From IMG/VR virus record IMGVR_UViG_3300009423_000042, positions 1-20,980 of that record: a DNA stretch of 20,980 bases; one strand, written 5' to 3'. Shown piece after piece: positions 14,593 to 20,980 of the stretch (its first letter is position 1; every line of letters starts with the position of its first letter). The DNA comes from a virus. Position numbers and translations under genes: made by a program. The notes beneath the pieces are model-generated. The model was not told the origin of the DNA. It made no database searches and was given only the letters and a program-made list of their open reading frames with translations.

Positions 14593-16041
14593 ATGAATAT
14601 AAACAGTATAAATAATAATCTAAGGTCAAGATTAAAGTACGCAAGAACACCTGAGCGGTATCCATTTGTGCCAATAGGAGAGAAAGCTATCTTCTTAGGT
14701 GATTTACATCCTGACTACCCAAATTTGAACCCAGTAGCAGCTGAAATAGTGAATAGAACTCCTGACTACGTGATAAATGGTGGTGATATTTACGCCGATG
14801 GAACTGTAGCAGAATTTGCCGCAACTTTAGGAGGTTATTCATCTTTTATAGCAGCAGAGAATTACTACCATGTTAAAGGAGATCACGAATTAGATTTGCT
14901 TACAGTTATAGGTGATTTAACACTAGGTACTAATATTTTTCCAATAGGAACAACTTGGGACTATTTAGTGCTTCCAAATGGAGGTGCTTTTCCGACAGAC
15001 TGGAAACTTGCCTCATTTGATGATAGTTCATGGACTAATGCAGTAGGTAGTTTTGGTTATGGTGGCATTACAGGTAAAACAATAGCTACAACAATTACGA
15101 GTGGTAGAATAAATTATTTGTTTAGAAAAACTATTAATAAAACTTCTATAACAAGTACGGGGGTTGTTATAGAACTTTCTGTAGATGATGCTTGTGAAAT
15201 TTACTTAAATGGTAATATGGTTTATTCTATAAATATGATGTATCCAATAACGCCAACTTCTACCGAAGTTCCTGAGTATTTAATAGACACCCTAATAGGG
15301 GAAGGTAGTAATCAAGTTATAAGAATCCCTTCGTCTTTATTCATAGATGGAGATAATCAAATAGCAGTTTTATTGAAAAATGGAGCAACAACAAGTAGTG
15401 ATGTATTTTTTGAAATGGCTATGCACAACTATACGTTTGCAAGTACTCCATTTTTATCAAATGGTCGCGGTGATGGTCTACAAGACTACTTACCTTATTT
15501 ACCTGCTTATGCTGAACAATATACTGTAGTTCAAAATAATATTGAATACTTCTTTATAACAAGTGGAAGAGAAAACGAAACATCATTTGTAGCTAGTCCT
15601 TCAGGACAAGGCCCTACAAGTCAACAAGCAGCTTGGTTAAAACAAGCCTTAGCAGATTCAACTGCTGATTTTAAAGTGTTAGTTTCTCACGATGCACCTG
15701 TGACAAGAGTATTTCAAAAGAGTAGACAAAACCTAGATTATTTATTAGGTAATACAGATTACCCTATTGATGTGATGTTAGTAGCAGACACTCATCTTAC
15801 AGAAGCCTATGTTCATTCAAGTGGCTTAGTAGTTTTCAATGCATCTAATCAAGATAATTCAGGTCGGCCAATTAATGCATCTATTCAGGCTACAACTCCA
15901 AGTGATTGGACTGACTTATATACTGACAATGGTAATGGTAATAATTACTTTTTAGAAATAACTAGAGATGATAATTATATGCAGTTTGATTATAGAGATA
16001 AAGATGGCAATAGTATATTCAAACATTTAATAACAAAGTAA
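14593..16041 (+). CDS. Calcineurin-like metallophosphoesterase with nested beta domain
   Basis: A 482-aa protein. Metallophosphoesterase blocks are in order: GDLH (Asp37, His39), GGD (Asp65), GDHE (Asp97, His98), VSHD (His366) and ADTH (Asp399, His401). Compared with the family consensus (GDxH, GD, GNHE/D, GHxH) two positions differ: the Asn of GNH is Asp97 and the first His of GHxH is Asp399. Between the third and fourth blocks, about 118-285, lies an inserted beta-sandwich: DWKLASFDDSSWTNAVGSFG, then FRKTINKTSI, then LSVDDACEIYLNGNMVYSIN. This is the galactose-binding-like module often found in secreted hydrolases of Bacteroidota. There is no signal peptide, and the short N-terminus (NINSINNNLRSRLKYARTPE) may attach to the virion. 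It follows the fibre gene by 1 nt. It probably acts on a phosphodiester or phosphate-decorated surface polymer; substrate and activity are unproven. Confidence 0.75.
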   Translation: MNINSINNNLRSRLKYARTPERYPFVPIGEKAIFLGDLHPDYPNLNPVAAEIVNRTPDYVINGGDIYADGTVAEFAATLGGYSSFIAAENYYHVKGDHELDLLTVIGDLTLGTNIFPIGTTWDYLVLPNGGAFPTDWKLASFDDSSWTNAVGSFGYGGITGKTIATTITSGRINYLFRKTINKTSITSTGVVIELSVDDACEIYLNGNMVYSINMMYPITPTSTEVPEYLIDTLIGEGSNQVIRIPSSLFIDGDNQIAVLLKNGATTSSDVFFEMAMHNYTFASTPFLSNGRGDGLQDYLPYLPAYAEQYTVVQNNIEYFFITSGRENETSFVASPSGQGPTSQQAAWLKQALADSTADFKVLVSHDAPVTRVFQKSRQNLDYLLGNTDYPIDVMLVADTHLTEAYVHSSGLVVFNASNQDNSGRPINASIQATTPSDWTDLYTDNGNGNNYFLEITRDDNYMQFDYRDKDGNSIFKHLITK

Positions 16042-16048
16042 CTTATAT

Positions 16049-16207
16049 ATGAAAGCAATAATTATAACACAAGAAATAAAAGACTTAAACCCTAATTTAT
16101 TCAAACAAGATGTAGGTGTAATCAAAAAATTTAAAGAAATACCTAAAAGCTTATACTCTACTATTTATTTTAATAGACAGAGAACTGATGGATATCATAT
16201 TCTATAA
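16049..16207 (+). CDS. Small hypothetical protein (52 aa)
   Basis: Starts MKAIIITQEIKDLNPNLFKQ and ends FNRQRTDGYHIL. It begins 7 nt after the metallophosphoesterase stop and fills the gap before the chimeric gene. Hydrophobic first strand, then a mixed basic region. I do not recognise a family. The short spacing and lack of internal stops support translation weakly. Confidence 0.4.
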   Translation: MKAIIITQEIKDLNPNLFKQDVGVIKKFKEIPKSLYSTIYFNRQRTDGYHIL

Positions 16208-16239
16208 TATAAATTTAATACAAATTAATAAACAACATA

Positions 16240-17115
16240 ATGAATTTAATACAAAAATTAGGCAATGCTTTTAGTTCAGGATTTGCATCATACACAGAGG
16301 TTACAAACTCTCAGGGTATTGAGCAAAACCCATTACTGAAAACATTAGAAAACATGAATACTAGACCCCGTTATAAAACGGTAGACGGTCTTGAGTATCT
16401 TACTTTCGGGGCATCTGATGATGTAGATATTATGATTGATAAGTTGATGTATAAGTCAGCGACTCACTCAGGTATAGTAACGAAGAAAGCAAAAATGATA
16501 ACAGGTTCAGGTTTATCTGTTAACTCTCAATTAATTGGAACTAAAGATGCAAAACTTAATACACTTATTAAACATGCAGGTGGGGCTAATGTAGGGTTAT
16601 ATAACTTGATAACTAAATCAGCATTTGAATATACTAAGAGTGGTCAAAATCTTGATATTACATGGGAGAATAATAAGCTTACAGATAAAGTTATGATGAC
16701 ATCTTCAGCTTCTCCTTTTTCAACAGATGGTTCTGATTTTAAAGAATGGTTAATTGATGGTGGTAAAATTACATCTTCTAATAATACTTATGTAGGCACG
16801 AATAGTGGGTTTAGTGTATGGAATACAGCAGCGGTGGATTTAAATATAACATTTAAAAACTTCACATTTGATTTAACAGATATGACAGAAGGTTATTTAT
16901 TTAACTTTCTACATAATGGAACAGTTTTATTTGAAAATTGCATATTTAAAGCGAATAGTGCTATAACAGCCGATATGACTAGAACAATACTTGGCTCTCC
17001 ATCCATAGACTGTGGTACAATGACTTTTAAAGATTGTAAATGGGTAAATGTAACACCAACTTACAGAATAGGTGATATGGTTATTACAACACCAACAAAT
17101 GAAGTAGTGCAGTAA
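16240..17115 (+). CDS. Chimera: portal-like N-terminus fused to fibre-like C-terminus
   Basis: A 291-aa protein. Residues about 48-135 align by eye with the intact portal at 19636: YLTFG (53-57) with WMTFG, a helix MIDKLMYKSATHS with KIIERYLGSPTNS, and AKMITGSGL (84-92) with TDMIFGRGL. The distance from the F of TFG to the G of the last motif is 35 residues in both. LNTLIKHAGGANVGLYNLITKSAFEY then matches MKKLLHKRHVKKVCSDYKLL in position. After about residue 137 the resemblance ends, and the rest is beta-solenoid-like (DLNITFKNFTFDLT, VLFENCIFKAN, MTFKDCKWVNV), as in fibre or spike proteins. A working portal is normally more than 400 aa, so this cannot be one. It may be a recombination relic, a fibre with a borrowed N-terminus, or an assembly artefact. 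It is not a simple truncation, because the frame stays open across the junction. Confidence 0.6.
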   Translation: MNLIQKLGNAFSSGFASYTEVTNSQGIEQNPLLKTLENMNTRPRYKTVDGLEYLTFGASDDVDIMIDKLMYKSATHSGIVTKKAKMITGSGLSVNSQLIGTKDAKLNTLIKHAGGANVGLYNLITKSAFEYTKSGQNLDITWENNKLTDKVMMTSSASPFSTDGSDFKEWLIDGGKITSSNNTYVGTNSGFSVWNTAAVDLNITFKNFTFDLTDMTEGYLFNFLHNGTVLFENCIFKANSAITADMTRTILGSPSIDCGTMTFKDCKWVNVTPTYRIGDMVITTPTNEVVQ

Positions 17116-17138
17116 AATGAAACGGAATTTTAACGAAT

Positions 17139-17153
17139 TTGTTATATTATTAT
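17139..17153 (+). promoter_or_regulatory. Recurrent late-promoter-like motif, copy 3
   Basis: TTGTTATATTATTAT, identical to the copies at 1103, 12337 and 19270. Here the ATG of the scaffold gene is 17 nt beyond the motif, so the motif is not simply a start-codon context. That is the main reason to regard it as a transcription signal. It marks the start of the scaffold-capsid unit. Confidence 0.65.
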
Positions 17154-17170
17154 AAATAAACCCAATAATT

Positions 17171-17608
17171 ATGAATACAAAAGATGTTTTACAAAAACTT
17201 CAAGAAGTATTTTCTCCTAAAGAGATAGAAGCCGAGTTATCAGAGGTGGAAGTTGTAGTGGAGGAAGTAGTAGAAGAAGTGGTTGAACAAACGGAATTAG
17301 CGGAAGAGCCTGCACAAGAGGAAGCGCCTGTTGAGGTAGCACCTGTACAAACGGTAGAGTACGCAACGAAGTTAGAAGTAGAGGAAATGAAGAAAACCTT
17401 TTTAGATTTACTTGCAGCGATGCAACAAGAATCACAAGTAGAAAAGGAAGTACCTCAAGAACTCTCTAAAGAAGAAGAAGTTGAATTAGCAGTTGAAGAG
17501 ATTGCTCATTCTCCAGAATTGGAAGTAGAGAAGAAACAAAATTTTCACGTTCCTAAAGCGAACAATGAATCATTAGAGTCTAAAATTTATAATAAACTAT
17601 TTAATTAA
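17171..17608 (+). CDS. Capsid scaffolding-like protein
   Basis: A 145-aa, strongly acidic protein, rich in Glu and Val (VVVEEVVEEVVEQTELAEE region, about 27-60), then a likely coiled coil (LEVEEMKKTFLDLLAAMQQE, about 67-90), and a C-terminus with LESKIYNKLFN. It lies 6 nt upstream of the major capsid gene. Composition, size and position are those of a scaffold expelled or cleaved during prohead maturation, but there is no sequence motif to prove it. Its natural partner would be the XkdF-like protease at 12350. It has its own motif copy 17 nt upstream of the ATG, suggesting independent high expression with the capsid. Confidence 0.7.
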   Translation: MNTKDVLQKLQEVFSPKEIEAELSEVEVVVEEVVEEVVEQTELAEEPAQEEAPVEVAPVQTVEYATKLEVEEMKKTFLDLLAAMQQESQVEKEVPQELSKEEEVELAVEEIAHSPELEVEKKQNFHVPKANNESLESKIYNKLFN

Positions 17609-17614
17609 AAAATT

Positions 17615-18538
17615 ATGCCAACAGCAACAGTAACATCAACTTACGCAGGGGAATTTGACGCACAGAAATATATTTCAGCTGCCTTATTATCTGCTCCAAC
17701 CTTAGAGAAAGGATTGGTAACAGTAAAACCTAACGTTAAATACAGAACAACTGTAAAAAACGTAGTAACTAACGGTCTTTTACAAGATGCAGCTTGTGAT
17801 TTCACAGATGCAGGAACAGTAGTATTAGACGAAAGAGTATTAGAGCCAAAAGCTTTAATGGTAAACAAAGTCTTATGTAAAGATGATTTCAGAGAAGATT
17901 GGGATGCAATCTCTATGGGATATAGTGCATACGATAATTTACCTCCTGATTTTCAATCATTCTTATTAGCACACATTGTTAAGCAAGTAGCAGCAGAGAA
18001 TGAAGTATCTATTTGGAGAGGTACAGCAGCAGCAGGTAGTTTCGATGGTTTCGCTACTCAAATCGCTTTAGATGCAGGTTTACCAGCAGCACAAGAGATT
18101 GCAGGTGCAGCTATTACTGCAACTAACGTTATTGCAGAGTTACAGAAAATTCATTCAGCTATTCCTGATACTTTATTTGGAAACCCTGATTTAAGAATAT
18201 ATGTATCACAAAACATTTACAGAGCGTATGTTCAAGCGTTAGGTAACTTAGGATTTGTTGATAGATTCAATAACCAATCATTTGGTGAAGTAGTAATCGA
18301 TGGTTTCACAGTAGTTATGGTTAATGGACTTGCAGCTAACACAGCAATAGCAACTCTTAAATCTAACTTGTGGTTTGGAACGGGATTATTGAATGACACT
18401 AATATGGTTAAGGTAATTGATACTGCCGATACTTTAGGTGATGAGAATGTGAGAATCATTATGAGAATGACCGCAGGAACACAATACGGACAGATTACAG
18501 AAATTGTAACTTACGGTATCGTTAACGCTGCTAACTAA
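17615..18538 (+). CDS. Major capsid protein
   Basis: A 307-aa protein. Position after the scaffold, size, and composition (few charged clusters, many Ala/Thr/Asn/Val) fit an HK97-fold capsid protein of the kind seen in Bacteroidota phages. Recognisable stretches include YRTTVKNVVTNGLLQDAACDF near residue 50, LVNKVLCKDDFREDWD-like text around 85-105 (actual start of that stretch MVNKVLC), HIVKQVAAENEVSIWRGTA (about 124-142), and a C-terminal RIIMRMTAGTQYGQITEIVT. The QAAENE.-IW.G type helix end is typical of the capsid spine helix. The start has an A-rich upstream context (TTAAAAAATT) without a Shine-Dalgarno. A strong hairpin follows the stop. I infer HK97 fold from context, not from a conserved motif. 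Confidence 0.75.
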   Translation: MPTATVTSTYAGEFDAQKYISAALLSAPTLEKGLVTVKPNVKYRTTVKNVVTNGLLQDAACDFTDAGTVVLDERVLEPKALMVNKVLCKDDFREDWDAISMGYSAYDNLPPDFQSFLLAHIVKQVAAENEVSIWRGTAAAGSFDGFATQIALDAGLPAAQEIAGAAITATNVIAELQKIHSAIPDTLFGNPDLRIYVSQNIYRAYVQALGNLGFVDRFNNQSFGEVVIDGFTVVMVNGLAANTAIATLKSNLWFGTGLLNDTNMVKVIDTADTLGDENVRIIMRMTAGTQYGQITEIVTYGIVNAAN

Positions 18539-18540
18539 GA

Positions 18541-18578
18541 ATAATATAAGGGAGGTGTAAAAAACCTCCCAATATTAT
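18541..18578 (+). terminator. Hairpin after the major capsid gene
   Basis: GGGAGGT (18550-18556) pairs perfectly with ACCTCCC (18564-18570) around a 7-nt loop. An outer stem ATAATAT (18541-18547) pairs with ATATTAT (18572-18578) across a small internal loop. No run of T follows directly (AATATTATCTAATTA), so it may act as a partial terminator or as a 3' stabiliser of capsid mRNA rather than a full stop. It separates the capsid gene from the tail tube gene. Confidence 0.65.
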
Positions 18579-18609
18579 CTAATTAATTAATTAAAAAAAA
18601 TATAAACTT

Positions 18610-19179
18610 ATGGCTTGTGATATTAGTGCAGGAAGAACCGAAGCGTGTAAATCCAATGTAGGTGGTTTACGTAATATGTATATCGGTAACTTTTCAGCAG
18701 GAATGTACGATGAGTTTTTAGATGCAGATAAAGATTTAGACTTTATAACCGCTTTAGTTACACCAGTAGATGTGTATAAATTTGAGTTACGAGGTGAGAA
18801 TAATACTTTTGATGAAGCTAACGAAATCTCTCGTGATAACGGAACATCGTTCTGGACACAAACAGCGAACATCGTTGTTAAAAAACAAGATAACTTAACT
18901 CAAGTGCAGTTAAAATTGTTATCTTATGGTAGACCACATATAATCCTTGAAGATTATAATGGTAATTTTAGAATACTAGGAGCGCAAAACGGATGTGAAG
19001 TAGCAGTATCTAGTTCTACGGGTGGTGCAATGGGTGACTTAAATGGTTACACTATGGCTATCGAAGGAAAAGAATTAAGTATGGCTTACTTTGTAGACCC
19101 TGCTATTGTAGTTGCAGGAGCAGCGACAGGATATGATGTGCAAACAGCAGTATTATCTGATGGAGTTTTAGTACCTTAA
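18610..19179 (+). CDS. Major tail (tube) protein
   Basis: A 189-aa protein starting MACDISAGRTEACKSNVGGL. Middle landmarks: VDVYKFELRGENNTFDEANE and ISRDNGTSFWTQTANIVVKK, then VQLKLLSYGRPHIILEDYNG, then GDLNGYTMAIEGKE. 'MAC.....GR.E.CK..VGGL ... SR.NGT.F..Q ... LL.YGRP.I..ED.NG' is a pattern I know from a Bacteroidota phage family placed where the tail tube protein is expected. It is highly expressed in phages as a rule, consistent with a capsid-side hairpin upstream and a strong terminator directly downstream. A two-Cys N-terminus (C3, C13) is notable. Confidence 0.7.
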   Translation: MACDISAGRTEACKSNVGGLRNMYIGNFSAGMYDEFLDADKDLDFITALVTPVDVYKFELRGENNTFDEANEISRDNGTSFWTQTANIVVKKQDNLTQVQLKLLSYGRPHIILEDYNGNFRILGAQNGCEVAVSSSTGGAMGDLNGYTMAIEGKELSMAYFVDPAIVVAGAATGYDVQTAVLSDGVLVP

Positions 19180-19211
19180 TACTTAGTAGTATTAAAATGT
19201 TTAATAATATG

Positions 19212-19243
19212 GAGGCTACACTTAAAACGGTAGCCTCTTTTTT
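19212..19243 (+). terminator. Rho-independent terminator after tail tube gene
   Basis: GAGGCTAC (19212-19219) pairs perfectly with GTAGCCTC (19230-19237) around a 10-nt loop, followed directly by six T bases (19238-19243). It is the best terminator in the window. It ends the scaffold-capsid-tube unit; the next promoter-like motif begins 27 nt further on. Confidence 0.85.
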
Positions 19244-19269
19244 ATTATATAAAACAAATATGGCTTTTT

Positions 19270-19284
19270 TTGTTATATTATTAT
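19270..19284 (+). promoter_or_regulatory. Recurrent late-promoter-like motif, copy 4
   Basis: TTGTTATATTATTAT preceded by a T run, identical to the copies at 1103, 12337 and 17139. It lies just downstream of a strong terminator, so transcription must restart here; this is the strongest contextual argument that the motif is a promoter. The last two bases belong to the ATG at 19283-19285. Confidence 0.7.
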
Positions 19285-19633
19285 GACAATATTCGATTAC
19301 GATAATTTACCGACTATAAGTATTCCCTATATTCTAAGAGAAGTAGGAAATCCTGCTATTGGTGTATGGGTTACTAATCAAGAAACTAAGGAGAAAGTGT
19401 TTTGTGATGCTGTAACAATAGGAGAACTTAAATCCTTTTTCTATGATGGGTACTTTCTTGTGAACATAACAGACTTAGTTGCAAACATAAATGTAAACAC
19501 AACATTATTAGTATCAGCTATTGATTCTAATAACCTACCAATTTATAGAGATATAGTTGTATTTAGTAATAGGCTAGATACGGATTCTGATTACGAACAA
19601 AATGATAACAGTGGCGAATATGCCTTTGTATAA
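19283..19633 (+). CDS. Hypothetical structural-region protein (116 aa)
   Basis: Begins MTIFDYDNLPTISIPYILRE and ends DYEQNDNSGEYAFV. The sequence is beta-rich with hydrophobic alternation (YFLVNITDLVANINVNTTLL) and an acidic C-terminal tail, without Cys or enzyme motifs apart from a single FCDA. The start is fixed by the motif that overlaps its ATG. It is 2 nt upstream of the portal and probably co-transcribed with it. I do not recognise a family. A head-completion, neck or portal-accessory role is only guessed from position. Confidence 0.6.
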   Translation: MTIFDYDNLPTISIPYILREVGNPAIGVWVTNQETKEKVFCDAVTIGELKSFFYDGYFLVNITDLVANINVNTTLLVSAIDSNNLPIYRDIVVFSNRLDTDSDYEQNDNSGEYAFV

Positions 19634-19635
19634 TT

Positions 19636-20980
19636 ATGGAAGATAAAAAACCACAAACAGGAATAAGAGTATCTAAGTATAACTTATCAGGGTACGAAAA
19701 GCCTACCGTTAAAGAAGTCTACAACAAGGATTGGATGACTTTTGGAGATAACAACGACTACTTTGATAAGATTATAGAGCGTTACTTAGGCTCTCCTACA
19801 AACTCAAGATGTGTAAATGGTATTACTGATATGATATTCGGTAGAGGTTTAGATGCATTAGATTCTTTAAATAAACCTAAAGAGTATCTTGAGATGAAGA
19901 AGTTGTTACATAAACGACACGTAAAGAAGGTTTGTTCAGATTACAAGTTATTAGGTCAAGCAGCTATTCAAGTAACATATAACAAGGCTAGAACTAAGAT
20001 ACTTAAAGTATCTCACTTCCCTATGGAGTGTTTACGAGCAGAGAAAGCAGATAGTAAAGGATTTATTAGAGCATACTACTACCATCCATCTTGGAAGGAT
20101 ATTAAGACTACTGATAAGCCTAAACGCATACCATCATTCGGTAATGGTTCAAACAAAGAACTTAACGAGATATATATAGTTAAGCCTTACAGAAGTGGTT
20201 TCTATTACTATGCTCCTGTTGACTATCACGGATGTTTACAGTATTGTTCACTAGAAGAAGAGGTATCGAATTATCATATTAACAATATACAGAACGGACT
20301 ACAACCATCTTTATTAATTAACTTTAATAATGGAGTACCTAGTGAAGAAACTCAAGATGCTATTGAGAAAAGGATATACCAAAAGTTTAGCGGTTCAAGT
20401 AATGCAGGTAAGTTTATCATTGCATTTAACGAATCACAAGAAACTAAAGCAGACTTAGAGCCTATACACTTACCAGATGCTCACGCTCAATACCAATTTA
20501 TGAGTGATGAAGCAAGAGAGAAGATAATGTTAGGACACGGTGTTACATCTCCAATACTATTAGGTATTAAAGATAACACAGGGTTTGGTAATAATGCAGA
20601 AGAATTACGTACAGCATCAGTATTAATGGATAATGTTATTATTAGACCATTACAAGATGAGATACTACACGCTTTTGAAGAAATATTATTAGTAAATGAT
20701 ATTAACTTAGATTTATATTTCACTACACTTCAACCTATCGAGTTTACAGAGTTAGATAATATCTCTACTAAGATTAAAAGAGAAGAAGAAACAGGTGAAA
20801 AACTATCGTCTGACAAGATTGAGTTAACCGATGGTGAGGAGGATGACCTTATGAGCCAATTAGAGGCTCTTGGAGAAACTATCTCTGATGGTTGGGAGCT
20901 AATACATTCCGAAGAGGTAAAAGACTCGGAAAAGGACTTTAAAATCGATTCTCTAGCAGAGGCTAATCCTAAGAAAAAGA
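19636..20980 (+). CDS. Portal protein, 3' end beyond window
   Basis: An open frame of 448 codons that continues past the right edge. Start MEDKKPQTGIRVSKYNLSGY; then WMTFGDNNDYFDKIIERYLG (33-52) and TDMIFGRGL (64-72), the N-terminal pattern of portals in Bacteroidota phages ('W.TFG..N.Y...I...Y..SP...... G..D.I.G.GL'). Mid-protein features include LLGQAAIQVTYNKARTKILK and VSHFPMECLRAEKADSKGFI, then a likely stem/crown region with MLGHGVTSPILLGIKDNTGF and GNNAEELRTASVLMDNVIIR (LGI and N.AEEL boxes are typical). The C-terminal part seen is acidic (EALGETISDGWELIHSEEV). The portal is the DNA gate at the capsid vertex. It is unusual that it lies after the capsid and tail tube genes. A second, N-terminal-only portal copy is at 16240. 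Confidence 0.8.
   Translation, partial: MEDKKPQTGIRVSKYNLSGYEKPTVKEVYNKDWMTFGDNNDYFDKIIERYLGSPTNSRCVNGITDMIFGRGLDALDSLNKPKEYLEMKKLLHKRHVKKVCSDYKLLGQAAIQVTYNKARTKILKVSHFPMECLRAEKADSKGFIRAYYYHPSWKDIKTTDKPKRIPSFGNGSNKELNEIYIVKPYRSGFYYYAPVDYHGCLQYCSLEEEVSNYHINNIQNGLQPSLLINFNNGVPSEETQDAIEKRIYQKFSGSSNAGKFIIAFNESQETKADLEPIHLPDAHAQYQFMSDEAREKIMLGHGVTSPILLGIKDNTGFGNNAEELRTASVLMDNVIIRPLQDEILHAFEEILLVNDINLDLYFTTLQPIEFTELDNISTKIKREEETGEKLSSDKIELTDGEEDDLMSQLEALGETISDGWELIHSEEVKDSEKDFKIDSLAEANPKKK

Noticed and set aside
8905-17115. Diversity-generating retroelement targeting a fibre tip
   Set aside because: No reverse transcriptase and no template/variable repeat pair with A-specific differences is visible in this window.
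19197-19286. Leader peptide of about 29 codons ending in the ATGA of the 116-aa gene
   Set aside because: It is encoded across a strong terminator hairpin. Although copy 3 of the motif also lies in a short frame ending in a stop, copy 1 has a stop just upstream with no start codon, so a conserved leader peptide does not explain the motif.
1-20980. CRISPR array, insertion sequence or integrase attachment site
   Set aside because: No regularly spaced repeats, no transposase or terminal inverted repeats and no integrase were seen. The direct repeats found are all short and inside coding sequence.

Overview
The window is the late structural region of a tailed phage or prophage that most likely infects a member of the Bacteroidota, probably Flavobacteriia. 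This is inferred from the very AT-rich sequence, the near absence of Shine-Dalgarno sequences, one host-type promoter (TTTTG - 19 nt - TATATTGC), and several tail and head families that I know from flavobacterial phages. No sheath, integrase, terminase or replication gene is visible, so a siphovirus-like particle fits best, but this is not proven.

Layout. Positions 1-546 hold no convincing gene, only a long-range inverted repeat and a truncated copy of the promoter-like motif. A single leftward gene (547-984) encodes a GIY-YIG/T5orf172-like protein. Everything from 1116 on reads rightward. 1116-2888 is a connector and tail-assembly group: a tail assembly chaperone with an apparent programmed -1 frameshift, a tail-terminator-like protein and an HK97 gp10-like protein. 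2909-12315 is the tail: an SGNH-esterase fibre, two large baseplate/tail proteins, another fibre, a 46-aa ORF and the tape measure. 12350-13124 holds the XkdF-like prohead protease and a small four-cysteine protein. 13131-17115 looks like inserted cargo: a fibre, a metallophosphoesterase with a nested beta domain, a 52-aa ORF, and a chimeric gene made of a portal N-terminus joined to a fibre-like C-terminus. 17171-20980 is the head and tail-tube block: scaffold, major capsid protein, hairpin, tail tube, terminator, a 116-aa protein, and the intact portal, which runs off the right edge.

How the parts work together. Protease, scaffold, capsid and portal build the head. Gp10-like, terminator-like, tube, chaperone and tape-measure proteins build the tail. 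The fibres with an esterase, a phosphoesterase and carbohydrate-binding-like domains suggest recognition or trimming of a surface polymer.

The most unusual signals are: (1) a 15-nt motif, TTGTTATATTATTAT, found identically four times at transcription-unit starts and overlapping the ATG in three of them; (2) an overlapping -1 reading frame after a T9 run in the tail chaperone gene; (3) a portal/fibre chimera next to an intact portal; (4) a structural-region metallophosphoesterase with altered metal-ligand motifs and a domain inserted inside its catalytic fold.
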